Assembly: GCA_021234155.1 (NCBI GenBank)
Contig: JAJEKV010000061.1
Coordinates: forward strand, 3,373,950-3,437,949
Length of the DNA stretch: 64,000 nt
Reading direction: 5' to 3'
Source of the DNA: Isoetes taiwanensis
Lineage: Eukaryota > Streptophyta > Lycopodiopsida > Isoetales > Isoetaceae
In this document: piece after piece, positions 19,441-30,999 of the stretch
How positions within the stretch are numbered: the first letter of the stretch is position 1
Layout of the letters: each line of letters begins with the position of its first letter
Notes under the pieces: model-generated
The model's database searches: none
Told to the model about the DNA's origin: nothing
The model's input: the letters and a program-made list of their open reading frames with translations, nothing else
Made by a program: the position numbers and the translations under genes

Positions 19441-21030
19441 CTATTCCAGAAGATGATCTTGATGCTAGTGAGGTAAAAGCACTCTGCCCCATTTTAACCA
19501 TCAATGCATCAGAAGAAAGGGACACTGAGGAGATTACAATCACAAAAAATGGTAAGACTAGAACTCTATTTGTTGGAGATTTGATTGAGTATCAAAATAG
19601 GGAGAACATACAAATGTTTTTTGAAGAAAGGAAGGATGTATTTGCCTGGGACTATTCTGAGCTCACTGGTATCAAAACTGAGGTATGCCAATTTGAAATT
19701 AAGATCAAAGAAGGTTGTAAACCTGTTTTTCAAAAACTGAGAAGAATTAATGCTTCATTGATGGGACTAATCAAAGATGAGTTGGATAAAATGCTAGATG
19801 CAGGTGTTATCATTGAGATCATTAAGCCAGAATGGGTATCTTGCATTGTGCCTGTGGAAAAAAAAAGTGGTGCTTTAAGAATTTGCATTGATTATCGAGA
19901 TCTCAACAAAGCCAACCATCAAAGACTGTTACCCTTTGCCTTTTTTAGAAGAAATCTTATATGCTGTAGCAGGTAAGGATGTGTACTCATTCTTAGATGG
20001 ATTTTCAGAACTCAATCAAATCAGCATTAAAGAGGAAGATCAGCCAAAGACCTCCTTTATTACCCCTTGGGGAACTTATGCAATGAAAAGGATGCCTTTT
20101 GGATTAATGAATGCACCTGCCACCTTCCAAAGAGCTATGGATATTATCTTCAGACCTATGTCTCCTCAAGAATTCAGGGTTTACTTAGATGATCTTTGTT
20201 TGGGATCCCATCCTAATGACCATCTGGAATTGCTTGCAAGAATATGCTCTTTGTGCAGGGATTCTGGAGTCAACCTTAATCCAAAGAAATGTATCTTTTT
20301 TGCATCCAAAGGGCAACTTTTGGGGCATGAAGTGTCCAACAATGGTATACAAGTGGCACAAGAAAAGGTTGAAGCTCTCAAAAAACTGGTACCCCCTAAG
20401 AATTTGAAGCAAGTTAAAAGTTTTATTGGCATGACTAGTTTTCTTAGAATGTATATTTCTAACTTTGCTCATATTATAAGTCCTATTTCTAAATTGACAA
20501 GAATAGGCAAGTTCTCCAAATCTGAAAGCAAATATATCCCTGTCACATGGTCATCAGATTGCCAAGAATCTTTTGACTTCCTCATAAAGTCCATTTGTGA
20601 AGCTACCCTTTTGAAGAAACCTGATTTGGATATGCCATTTGAGGTATATATTACCATTACTAAGAGGGCTATAGGTTTAGCTATTCTGCAGGACAAACAT
20701 ACCATAGTTTTTGCTAGCAAGCAATGGAGCTCAACTGAAGAAAGGTACACCAGATTGGAAAAGAGTGCTGCTGCTCTTATGTTCCTCATTGAGAGACAAG
20801 GTCACATACTCTTGAAAAGCGCTGTCCAAGTTTACATGAAACAAAATCCAACGGGATTGTTATTTGGTAAAGCTACTTCCAAACCAAAAATTCAAAGATG
20901 GGCTTGTAAGTTACAGACTTTTGATATTTCCATTAAAGAACTACATCAGGTAAAAAGTCCTAGTCTTTATTTGCCCTACATTTTCTTTGACCATGAAGAT
21001 GCAGTAGAGGTTGTTGACTTTGTGGATGCT
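19441..21030 (+). pseudogene. G1 reverse transcriptase and RNase H
   Basis: The reverse transcriptase starts near EVCQFEIKIKEGCKPVFQKL and has SCIVPVEKKSGALRICIDYR. A frameshift at about 19905-19920 follows. The second frame continues through TIKDCYPLPFLEE, MPFGLMNAPATFQ and the catalytic YLDD (in EFRVYLDDLCLG), then the thumb (HEVSNNGIQVAQEKVEALK). The Ty3 RNase H covers about 20600-20960 (FEVYITITKRAIGLAILQ, TRLEKSAAALMFLIE), but its first catalytic Asp and the DH motif look altered, as expected when a second RNase H takes over. It sits in frame with the integrase N-terminus. Confidence 0.85.
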
Positions 21031-22938
21031 TTAGCTTATTTGCAGGCAAATGATGAAGAGCAGGTTCAACAGGGTTGGCAGCAACCTATTAGGAACTTTC
21101 TACAATCCAAAGAGATGCCCTCAAGTCTGACTTCGAGCCAGCAAAGAAGATTTAAGGAAAAATGTAGGAAGTTTAAAATGATTAATGATATTCTATGTAA
21201 AGTCAACAGGGATGGACTATTGCTGAGGTGTGTCAGTGAAGAAGAATATGCCTTGATCATTAAAGAAATGCATGAAGGAGTATGTGGAGGACATTTTGCT
21301 GGAGACACTACTGCCAAGAAAATTCTCAGGTCAGGATACTATTGGCCTACAGTTTTTAAAGATTGTTATACTGCTATAAAGTTGATGGAAATATTCACCT
21401 CATAATCCTACAAGGTTAGTATATGCCATGCAAATAACAATATATGTTGAGTACAAGGTTATTTGAAGAGTACTGGGATATTTGTGGAAAGCCAATTCCT
21501 CAGATTTGTCCTGTGGGATATTATCGACGATCTGGAATACCAAGATAGGAAAGAAAATCAGGACCCATAACCGCCGGAACGTTGTATATAGCCGAAGAAA
21601 CATTTGTAGAATGGGATCGACTGCAGGAGGAGATTATTTGAGCTTGAAAAGGATCGAAATGCCGGAAGTCAAGATGGCTACAGTGAACGGGTCAATGCCC
21701 GATGAACAGTGAATTTATGCTACAGTATTCTAATGGTTGAAGGGCCATTATCATTATCCTAAGACTATTCTAGCTATTTCATTATTGACTAGGATCTTAT
21801 TATCCTAGGACTATTCTAGAATGGTATCTAGTATTTTGAATGATGATATTGTGAATATGATCTAGTAAAATAAGTGACCATCTCTTGGCTTTTACTAAGA
21901 TCTTCATTGGAACTCAAATTGTTGTAAGAGTGCAAATCTTGCTAGATATTTATCTTGGGGTGTATTATCATTAAAATTTCATCAAAAGTCTTGTCACAAG
22001 TGCCAGATATTTGGCAAAAGGATCCTCCTCCCAGCTGCATTGAATCCCATCATTTCCCCAGGACCTTTTCAAATATGGGGGTTGGATTATATTGGTCCCA
22101 TTAACCCTCCTTCTGCAGGACAACATCAGCATATTATTGTAGCTACAAACTATTTTACTAAGTGGGCAGAAGCTATTCCTTTAAGACAGGCCAATGCCAT
22201 TACAATTGCAAAGTTCTTACATGGGTATATTTGTGCTCAGTTTGGTATTCCTTTCCAATTGCACTCTGATAGGGGTACTCCCTTTGTGAATGAAGTTATT
22301 GCTAAGTTGTTGACTATTCTTAAGGTCAAGCATACTAAGAGTTCTTCCTATTACCCCCAAGGTAATGGTCAAGCAGAAGCTACTAATAAAGAGTTGATGA
22401 TAACCAAAAGGATTGGCACTTTAAATTGGTGGATGCTCTTTGGGCTTATAGGGTCACTATTAAAGCAGCAACCACTCACACACCCTTCAACTTAGTTTAT
22501 GGCATTGAAGCTGTGCTTCCAGTCGAGCTTGAGCTCCCATCTCTAAGGTTAGCCCATAAGCTATGTTTACCCTTTGAATATGCCTTGCAGGAAAGATTGG
22601 ATACCCTTTTGCATTTAGAAGAATACAGGATGGAGGCTGAGAATGCTAACCTGCTTAAAAAAGCCAAGGATTTAGTTGCTTTTAAAGCTGCTCATAAAAT
22701 ACAAGGAACTTTCAATGCATGAGAGCTAGTTCTAAAATGGAATAAGTCAAGGGAAGACTCAGCTAGTAAGTTTGAAAATCTTTGGGAAGGTCCCTATGAG
22801 CTATTGGAACCTGTAGGCACCAACTCTTATTGGCTGAAGGAACTAACTTCAGGGGTGCCACTACCAAATCCCATCAATACTATCCACTTGAAGAGGTACT
22901 GGGACCAACATATATGTTTGTCCCTTTTTATGCTCTAA
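21031..22938 (+). pseudogene. G1 integrase split by a solo LTR
   Basis: The N-terminal zinc region has both His residues (EMHEGVCGGHFAGD) and reads to CYTAIK, where a solo LTR interrupts it. The partner Cys pair resumes at about 21990 (CHKCQIFGKR). The catalytic core follows with WGLDYIGPI, LHSDRGTPFVNE and YYPQGNGQAEATNKEL, giving all three acids. A frameshift near 22430 and another near 22722 precede the C-terminal region (FENLWEGPYELLEP), which ends at the TAA at 22936-22938. No chromodomain is visible, unlike elements A and B. Confidence 0.85.
21383..21984. mobile_element. solo LTR (602 bp) nested in G1 integrase
   Basis: The insert starts TGATGGAA and ends TTTCATCA, giving TG...CA ends with a short TGATG/CATCA inverted repeat. 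It is flanked by the 5-bp duplication AAAGT (21378-21382 and 21985-21989). It carries no open frame, primer site or second LTR, so it is best read as a solo LTR left by recombination. Removing it restores the integrase zinc region in sequence order. Confidence 0.85.
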
Positions 22939-23775
22939 AATTTAGAAAAGTTATGATTAGAGTTGAGATTAGATAAGCTAGATTTCACTTTGCTTTTGGT
23001 TTCTAGATTAATGCTTTAGTTGAGTTCATGTTTGCAGCTAGCCAGAATACTGAGGATATACTATCAAACAATTCCAGGACAAGAATCTCTACTAATGATT
23101 TATCAAGTGTCATATGCAGGAGCACCTTTCTTCCATCTACACTCATCTGCCTTACAGTGGTCCTACTATCCATCTAGCCATCTATTCTTCTTTCCATTCC
23201 TTTAACAACACTCTGCAAATTCAGCTTCACCATCATAGCAGAGTTGCAAGGATTAAGATTAACTCATTTATGTGTTTCCATGACAGGTGCACCCTTCTTC
23301 CATCTATATTCATCTGTCATAAGTGCTCCTGCCATTCATTTCAGCCTTTTATCCCTGTTCTCATTTCCCAAGAGCACTCTGCACCTCACATCATCATAGC
23401 AGAGTTGCACCTTTTTCAAGGAAGGCTACACATTTTCTTGTTTTGGCGAGATCATCACACTAGCACATCCATACACTCCTCACACTTCATTCACACCATC
23501 TCCTTATCATTCTCATACTTATTTTTCATCCTTATCCACTCATCACACTCTATTCATACCATATTACCACCATATTCACACTCATTACACTCACTTCACC
23601 TCATTACCACTACATCATCACCACACCCACACTCATTCCATCAATATTTGCACCCTACACTTCACCCCACCATGCTCTCATTTGCACACTCTGGTATGGT
23701 TTGAAGACCCCTCTATGCATTCCTTTTTGGCATTATATGGCTGAGGGGACCAGCCATTTTCTTGTTTTGGCGAGA
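22939..23775. other. G1 3' untranslated region
   Basis: CT- and CA-rich sequence between the integrase and the 3' LTR. The string CATTTTCTTGTTTTGGCGAG occurs twice (about 23430 and 23753), the second directly before the LTR. A short purine run (GAGGGGA, about 23742) is the best polypurine-tract candidate but is not adjacent to the LTR. Confidence 0.5.
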
Positions 23776-25636
23776 TGTTGCCCCCAAAGGGCAACATACT
23801 AATTAGTGGTTTATGCATTGAAGTTAGGACAAGTCATTTTGGGAGACTAAGTCAAAGAAGAGCTTGTTAGTCAACATCGATGTGGAGGTCAAAAAATAAA
23901 GTTAGTCAAAGATATGCTTTATAAGATTCTGGGTTAAGAAGATTGGAAGATGCTTTTATGAAGATTGGAAGATTTGAAGACTCCCATGGTGATCTAGAAT
24001 TTTTTGCCTTAATTTATTCCCATCTCCACCTTTCTATACCTTGCTCCATTTTTGCCTTGATTCATCATCTCTTTCTCCCTTATCTTGCCATAAGACCATT
24101 CCCATCTCATATTTCTACCACATTTCCTTTGTCTTGCCATAAAAAACATGACTTTGACCCTTTTTTCCTAGTGCAAAACCAAAAAAACTTAGGTTTATTT
24201 GGGAGAAGCATTTCATCCATTTCTTAACTTTCAAATATTTGGCCTTTATTTTTGAAAAAATAAATCCTACTATGGAGTATTAGAATCCTAGGGGAATGAT
24301 TTGGGTATCACTTTAGATTCCCTAAAGATGCTTCATGCCACGTGGCAAACTCAGATATGCCCCCTAATTCTTGGAAAGCATCTCCAAAAGATCCCTAAAA
24401 GATTCCTAAAATTCTAAGGTTTGATTTTTCATTTAAACCTTTGAAAATTGAATTTTTAAAAGGCCAGAATCTTGAAAGATACTCGAAAGATGCTCGCGAG
24501 ATTCCCTCAAAGAACCCTAAAAGTAGAAAGATCATTCGAATCGGCCGGATTCCTCCATTACTGCCTTCAATTCCTTCCGAATCTTTGTTTCCCGCTTCCT
24601 AGCTACCCAACAAACCCATAATTAATGCCTAAGATTCTGGATCCATCAAAATTTGAAAATAAATTCGGGGTGATCGGCACAGAACTTTTGAAGGCCCAGA
24701 CGCGCTCAAATTCGACATTGACCAATGCTAAGCATGATCTGAAGAGTTCTTGAAGTCCCTGAGCATTCCTCGATTAGATTTGCAAAGATCTGATTGACGT
24801 TATCCTCTAAAATTATTCTATGACCTATGATTGATATTTTACAGTATTAGAAGTCCTGAAACATCGTTATCTATTGTTATTGTGATCTACTTATCTTCAT
24901 ATCAATGAAATTTGACTGCCAAGTTGACAAATCTGCTTCTGATATCCTTCTTAGCAATTTCTTGTCTCAAAATATTCCACAGTAAATTCTTGGAAATTCT
25001 CGAGTGTCCCAAAGTGTTATTGGCCTACTTGACATTCGTCCTTGAGTCATTTATGAACTATAGGCTTTGAAAAAACAAGAAAATATCATACATAGCTTGA
25101 GCTAGAAAAATCAACATTCTGTTTTGATCATTTTTTTACTGTATTTTGCCAAATCCAATTGCAAAAAATACTTCCAGATCTCCAAATGGAATTTTGACTG
25201 CATGTCTCCATTTCTCGTTACCATTGTGATATAATTGCTTTGAAATTTCTCAAAAATATGCTTAACAACTCCAAATCTCTTTTTCCTGATCACTTCACAG
25301 TTTGACCTTTATTGACCAAGTTTAAACCTCACTTTGAAATCAAATATCTCTCAGATTTTTAGCTTGACTTGGTCAGAGACTCCACCATTGAATTCTCATA
25401 ACTTTTTGTGCTAATCTGAAGCAGCTGACTCAGAAAATCAATCCATTTTCGATCACTACAGCCATTTGAGTAAAGACTCCATTTCCTAGAAATGGGAAGG
25501 GTATGAAACTTTGAGTTTTTTGAACTTTTCTCTGGATTTATCTTGTATAGACTGATCACCTTAAGTGATCTGGAGGTTCTAACCCCAATTTGAGTGTAAA
25601 CTTAAGTTGGTTCCTTGTGGTTGACCGGGGTCAACA
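23776..25636 (+). repeat. 3' LTR of G1
   Basis: 1,861 bp, ends CGGGGTCAACA followed by the ATCAT duplication. It lacks about 47 bp and a short terminal segment relative to the 5' LTR and has a 9-bp duplication near 24990. Confidence 0.93.
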
Positions 25637-25930
25637 ATCATCATCATACATAAGTTCCCTGATGATATAGTGTGCTAAATGTGGTCCTCTGCCACCATGG
25701 TGATCAAGGCATTCTTCCAATTGATCAATGTACAAGACAAAGAGTGTAGGAGATAGAGAGCAACCCTGACATATGAATCTCCCCAGTGTTTGAAATGATG
25801 TTGAAAAGAGAATTTTAATGCATGGTTTGCCCGCTGATCTGTGCAATCGAAATGCTGTATGATGTGTGCTAGTTCTAATCCTAAGCTTTTGCAACAATAT
25901 CTCGATGGTCATTTTTCTCGGAAAATGTGA
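25637..25930 (-). mobile_element. LINE fragment: reverse transcriptase up to the YxDD motif
   Basis: The minus strand encodes LLQKLRIRTSTHHTAF, a FICQGCSLSPTLFVLYIDQL block (the conserved QGCxLSPxLF motif) and then ELMYDDD, the YxDD catalytic motif, which stops exactly at the G1 insertion. The reading continues on the other side of G1 at 14998. The 5' part of the LINE beyond about 25930 is missing. Confidence 0.8.
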
Positions 25931-27101
25931 GATGCAGTTACCTTAGCCCAAGTTAAAACTTGTCATTATTATGCACATATAAATACCAAATTACACTCAA
26001 GTTATAACTTGAATGACTTTATCAAGCATAACAATACTTGAAAATGCAACCAAGGTGCTAATAAATTTCAAATATTTATCAATCTGTCATACAACCTATT
26101 AGCTTTTCGCTTCAACATAACTTAGTAGCTTTGGACCAGCCTTTCATTCTCTGGACAAAAATAATCTTTCATGGTCAATCAAATGTAAGAATCCAGATCT
26201 TCCTGCTAGCAAGAAAGAGGGATAGGAAGGGGCACATACAATTTTCTTTCTAAAAGAGTAGATTATGATATTCCCTGTTGAAGCTGAAAGCAAATAATTT
26301 TCTTCACCTAGTCCTACAGGCTTCATTCTTCTCCTTATAGGCTGGCATCCGGAGGGATCTATCCTTTTGGCATGTCTTAAGAAAGACAAAGCACAGGCCA
26401 AAGAACAACCTCGTTAGAGGATAAATGCTGCAGGATTGCCACCGAAAGAAAGAGAATAAATTTTCCAATAGATCTTTTCCTCTGCTTCTACTAAAATCAA
26501 AATCATGCAGCCCTGCTAGTCCAAAGAGCCAATTTCCCTCTTCAATCACCTCCAATGTGATAGTCGACAGAAAGGAGGATGGCCGCTGCTCTAGCCGACT
26601 AAGAACAACGCCTCAACCGTCCAGAAAAAAGCTTGTAGCTATTGCATCAATTCACACAAGGTCCCACAAGCTACAGATTGAGACAAGGAGATTGGAGCGG
26701 TCGCAATTGCCATGAGAAATGAAATTATGTGCATGTTGCCAGTTACAGGCTATTGAAGATGAAAGCCATACTCTGCTAAGATATCCTATTTTTGAGATGG
26801 TCAGGAATTGTTATTTGACTTTACATTCCATTCCACGCTCCCACAACTTCTTAGAGCCCCATCTGTGCATGACTTGACATTGTACATACTTGAGGTTCTA
26901 GATGAGCATCTTCAATTACTGAGCTCTCAGTAGTCATCATGGCCTACTTATATTTTCTTCTTGCTTGTCTAGTATCATCATTACTGCAAAGGTTTTTCCC
27001 TTGAAAACCTTTCGCGAGGGTTTTTTAATCCTAGTAGTAATGGTTATGCTAGGCCATTGAGTAGGTCCCATGGCCTTTTGGTCTTCGTGGACGTTAAAAA
27101 A
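25931..27101. other. spacer ending in a retroposon-type tail
   Basis: No gene is recognised. From about 26960 to 27101 the sequence resembles the end of a non-LTR retroposon: a CTTTCGCGAGGG string, then TTTTGGTCTTCGTGGACGTT and an A-run, directly followed by the pentanucleotide array. Confidence 0.4.
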
Positions 27102-27172
27102 TCTACTCTACTCTACTCTACTCTACTCTACTCTACTCTACTCTACTCTACTCTACTCTACTCTACTCTATT
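27102..27172. repeat. (CTCTA)n microsatellite
   Basis: About 14 near-perfect copies of CTCTA directly follow the A-run of a putative retroposon tail. This suggests either a tail-templated array or slippage after insertion. Confidence 0.95.
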
Positions 27173-27252
27173 CTATGAGAGTGTATGATACATTTGGAGT
27201 CCAACATTTCATATGAATATGTTTTTAAATTGCCTTTGTTAACAGGGCAAAA

Positions 27253-27540
27253 TCAGAAGGTGGCGTTTGGCATATTTGAGCTTTCTTTGACATTAAAAAA
27301 CTGCTTCATATTTCCCTTCGGCCCTCTAAGTTGACATGGCTCTTGAAATATCGAATGTGGCCTTTCTTGGAAGACACCCCCAGAAACCTTGATTTGAAAA
27401 TGGGCAAGCCATGTCTTGAAGAGTTCCATGGTCATCCATGCATTTGACTGCATTGCTTGAACACCCCCTTCTTCACACCTATTGATAGTGTGCCTCATGC
27501 ACCCTTCCATGCAATTATCTTCAAACCCCTAACTTTGCCA
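27253..27540 (-). pseudogene. pogo/jerky-like DDE transposase fragment
   Basis: A minus-strand stretch encodes CEEGGVQAMQSNAWMTMELF followed by KTWLAHFQIKVSGG, resembling the segment of pogo-superfamily (CENP-B/jerky-like) DDE transposases just before the second catalytic Asp. The expected D-GH-SH block is not visible. It is short and isolated, so it is a relic. Confidence 0.45.
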
Positions 27541-28243
27541 GCCTGTATGCCAGTTTCATCTGCATTGCATATCATGGATGGAGGGAATTAGAATTCATCA
27601 TAAATTCCCTTGAGATTCGAGTAGAATATATCCAGATTGTCCTAGTTCATGGCTAGTCCATGAGCCCATTCCAAAGTTTGTGCACTCCTCAAAAAAATGT
27701 GGGGATGCCTTTATTTGATAGCTTCCAACACTTATTATCTGGTAGTCCCATGCTTGTGGATATCTCTTCATTACTGCACAACTGTGTTGCCTTCTCTTTG
27801 GCTAGTAACCACGATGGCTAAGGCTGCCCTTTCCAAATCCCAAGCAACCAATTCCTCTTCTTGCTGGGTACTGAGCACATGAGGATGCTTCTTTTACTTG
27901 TGAGTGATCCTACCATACTTTTCTTCATTCTTCTCATTTGAACCCATCTAATTGTTTGCCCCAAACCTGCCTTGTTGCTAGTTCTATTCTATTCTCTCTT
28001 TATCTCTTCAATCACTTCTCTAGGTTTATTGTATCCTTTGTTTGAGTCTAATAGGCCCTTTTTGTCTTCCTGGTCGAAAAAAACCAATTCAATTTCCAAT
28101 TCTCTCTATCTCTTCATTCTATCCTATTCTCTCTATAACTCTTCACGGAACTTCATTGTTGAATATTATATTCTCTCTCTATATTTTGTCTATTCTGTCC
28201 ATTCTTTATCTATTTTTTCTCTAGAAAGGGAGAGAACACTAGC
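27541..28243. other. spacer with a second retroposon-type tail
   Basis: No gene is seen. CCTTTTTGTCTTCCTGGTCG followed by an A-run (about 28060-28085) resembles the tails at 6440 and 27085. The following CT-rich sequence has degenerate TTCTCTCTAT repeats. Confidence 0.35.
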
Positions 28244-28735
28244 ATGAGAAATGGTCGTATTTTCTACCTGCAAAGAGAGTATAGGATCCATTTTGCACCA
28301 TTGCCTGCACACACCTCTCATAGGTTACAACCCTTTGGCATTGCCTGCTTTGTCCCTTTCAAAGATGCATTCAAGAGGTTTAGGTGTGAGTACACGGTGA
28401 TAAGGGACAAGCAAGAACTAAAAGAGCGAAGAGATTGCTGAGTTAATTTCTAATGCAATAGAGGTATGAGTGGTCTTATTTGCATCAGTAGTGCAGCATT
28501 TTGTGAGAGACTGAAAATGGAGAAGGCAACGAGAGCTAAAGTGGAAAGTATCAAGGTAGAAAGATTATAGAGGAAGAAGGTTGATGCCATCAAAAAGAAG
28601 GCAATGAAGGAAGAGGACAAGACGAGAGCAATGGCAAGAAGAGAAAAGAGAGATAATAGAAGGAAAGAAAATGCCCAAATGGAAATTAGCACCAAAAGGT
28701 TCAGGGAATTTCTACAGCCCATGGACAGTCAAGGG
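28244..28735 (+). pseudogene. pogo-like DDE transposase C-terminal fragment
   Basis: The frame from 28244 encodes RIHFAPLPAHTSHRLQPFGI followed by ACFVPFKDAFKR. The PxHTSHxLQPxDV-xFxPFK pattern precedes and includes the third acidic position of pogo-like DDE transposases; the usual Asp is Gly here (QPFGI). A Lys/Arg/Glu-rich C-terminal stretch follows in another frame to about 28735. It faces the opposite way from the fragment at 27253. Confidence 0.55.
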
Positions 28736-29671
28736 TGACTTCCATATTTGGATTCCAAAGGTCTACTAATCTGGCTGCCAAAAAACCAGGAACAAAATGA
28801 AGGCTAGGTCTGGAAGGAGCCCCCTTGCAGTAGAAGGTCAGAGTCCTGGCCAGGCATATGACGTTGAGGAATACGTGCCGTAGTTAGGCACTAAGGGACA
28901 CCACATCAACATTAATGGACACATCCCATTAGTGAGGCAGTGAGACCAATTCCAAACAAGATTGCCACAATTATATTTCCTTGTAAGAGATAGGATCTAG
29001 CCTTATACAAGAATTTAGGTCCCCAAGCTTCAAGATTGGTTGAGGATAAGGATTATGATGGCAATGTCAAAAGGATGGATGCTCTATCATAAGCAAGAAT
29101 TCATTAATTAGAGAAATTTCATTTTCTCGTTTGACAACAAAATAGGTCGCAGTCACCTCGGACAAACTAAAAAATGGTTGTATGCAACCAGAATGACGCG
29201 TTAATAATTAGTAAATCAGCTTGAAAAAATTACAATCGTCGAAAATTGCCTGTACAGATATAGCCTTTAGGTGTCATAACTTTAACTATGGGGTTCAAGA
29301 AGCATCATCAGTGGTCCCAAAGATCGCCACGACGATATTTGGGACAAGAAGGCAAGGGAAAACATAAGGAGTTTACTGCTTGCCATTACATAATATTGAT
29401 CTTAAAAATAGACAGATCTTGTCTACATAATCGCCGTCGCGATCTTTTAGACAAATGTATTCATGTAAAGTAGACAGAATTCACAAAGTATGTATTGGAA
29501 AAGAAGCATAATTATAAAAAAGGTAAGTATAATTATTAAAAAACTTTACATATAGATTGATAGGATTAAAGCATGGCATAATCGTGAAGGCGCTTTTACT
29601 GAGTTTCTTTCATAGAGTCTGCATCAACGCCTCATCATCATATTCGAAGGAAACACTGCGTTTTCCTTGCA
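28736..29671. other. spacer without recognisable content
   Basis: AT-rich sequence with only short open stretches. I see no domain, repeat array or element boundary. Confidence 0.4.
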
Positions 29672-30999
29672 TCAGAGCAACTCTTGAAGTCGTGCCGGCC
29701 GAGAAAAATCAAGAACACAACTGTTCAGTGGAACCAGCTCCTTCACCATGTAGTAAACATATGATGTTTTTGCCTGGCTCTTATGGATGAAGTCGCATTC
29801 CATTGCTGCCCAAGAGAACTTGGATTTACCTGTAAAGTACTCCAAATATTTTTTCTTTGTTTTTATGTCCACCTCTTCGGCACCAGTTAATGGATATTTT
29901 GGAAGGTGCGTGCTTTTCAGTGCATTGGTCACCTGAGTCAGCCGTAGCTCCAGTTTAGGCTTCACATGCAACACACGAGCCTCACTTCTGTTTATCGTGA
30001 CATGGGTGACGTAGTATTGGAACTCCTTAATATTTTTCTTGCTCTCTTAGCCTTGTTCTTCGTAAGCCTCAAGGGAAACATGAGAACTACCTTGAATCTG
30101 ACTTTGACTGTACGTGCAGTTTGGCAAATGGACGGATCTGAGGAATAGGATGATATGATAAACTTTGGCTTTTGTCACGCCTGCAATCCTGCTAAATAAA
30201 TCTGTGTACTTTTTCACTTCCCATGGTGTCGTGAAACTATGCATGTCAATAAAAATCATTGTGGCATTCTCCGACACCGGTGCAGAAACAGGAATATCAG
30301 ATTTGGTGACATGCTGCACGATGTTCCTCTTCTCTTTCAGTTTCCTTGCCTCTTTTGGCTTTATAATAGCGATAATAGCTTCCAAAAAAGCACTGGGGAG
30401 ATTGCCTTGCACTGATTCTTTATTATAGTTGGCCTTAATATAGTCGAAATCTGTGTTGGCTATATCCAGCAATCGTTGCTCAGAAAGATTTGGAAAACAT
30501 GTAGCTAACTCCTCAAAATTTCTGTATTGCTTCTCAGATATACAATTGACGTAGGACAATATTTCATGATGCATCAGTGACAGTGTTCTGATGTCCAGGG
30601 CCCTCTGTCGGCAATCGAAGCATCCTGTATAACCAGATTGAACTTTTAGAAAGACTTCGCCTTCGAGGATTCCATCCATCAGTTGGCTGACCTCGGCATT
30701 ATTCATTCCTCAAAGGTATCTTAGGGAAGTTTTGTTAATAAGAAAACTCCCTAGAAGGCTTATCTGGCAGTTCCCCATGATCATCAGTCAGCTTCCGTGC
30801 TGCCCACTTGTTAACAACAGCTACAAACTTGGACCATGATTCTTCTTGCATGAAAAGGAATTGCTTTTCATCCTTAAGTTCTTTAACCTTCAAAGTTGTA
30901 GCTATTTTGACAAAATCCTGTAAACAACAGCTGGTCAGGATCGCGACGACGATCTTCTTTAGCTTAAAATAAAAACTAACCTTCCAAGTAGATGATACT
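29672..30999 (-). pseudogene. unrecognised multi-exon gene remnant truncated by element B
   Basis: Three coding blocks lie on the minus strand. One (30735-30920) reads DFVKIATTLKVKELKDEKQF and is preceded by a good intron: donor AAG|GTTAGT at about 30978, acceptor TTGTTTACAG|G near 30919. The second (30047-30706, ATG at 30706) encodes about 219 residues, including a CFDCRQRALDIRTLSL segment and MIFIDMHSFTTPWEVKKYTD. The third (29672-30035) includes ELVPLNSCVLDFSRPARLQE. The IFID...PWE and VLDF strings faintly recall motifs IV and I of amino-methyltransferases, but key residues are absent and I do not assign a function. Frame changes separate the blocks. The upstream exon is cut at 31000 by the LTR of element B. 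Confidence 0.4.

Larger units (their letters stand above)
14999..25636 (+). mobile_element. complete Ty3 LTR retrotransposon G1, 10.6 kb, with an extra RNase H
   Basis: Two LTRs of about 1.9 kb start TGTTGCCC and end GGTCAACA. The flanks carry the 5-bp duplication ATCAT (14994-14998 and 25637-25641). Internal order: gag, protease, an RNase H domain, reverse transcriptase, RNase H, integrase. Reverse transcriptase before integrase marks Ty3/gypsy. An additional RNase H outside the usual place is a trait known from the plant Tat lineage, so I place it near that group. Several stops, frameshifts and a solo LTR at 21383-21984 have inactivated it. It is inserted in the catalytic YxDD codons of a LINE. 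Confidence 0.95.

Noticed and set aside
22939-23700. A 196-codon frame in the G1 3' untranslated region (Ser/His-rich).
   Set aside because: It is a translation of CT/CA-rich low-complexity DNA, with no domain and no counterpart in related elements.
27102-27172. Regular array considered as a CRISPR-like or regulatory array.
   Set aside because: It is a plain pentanucleotide microsatellite without spacers.
29672-30706. Assignment of the minus-strand gene to an amino-methyltransferase.
   Set aside because: Only faint IFID...PW and VLDF similarities are seen; the D/N-P-P-Y/F motif and the FxGxG loop are missing, so I left it unassigned.
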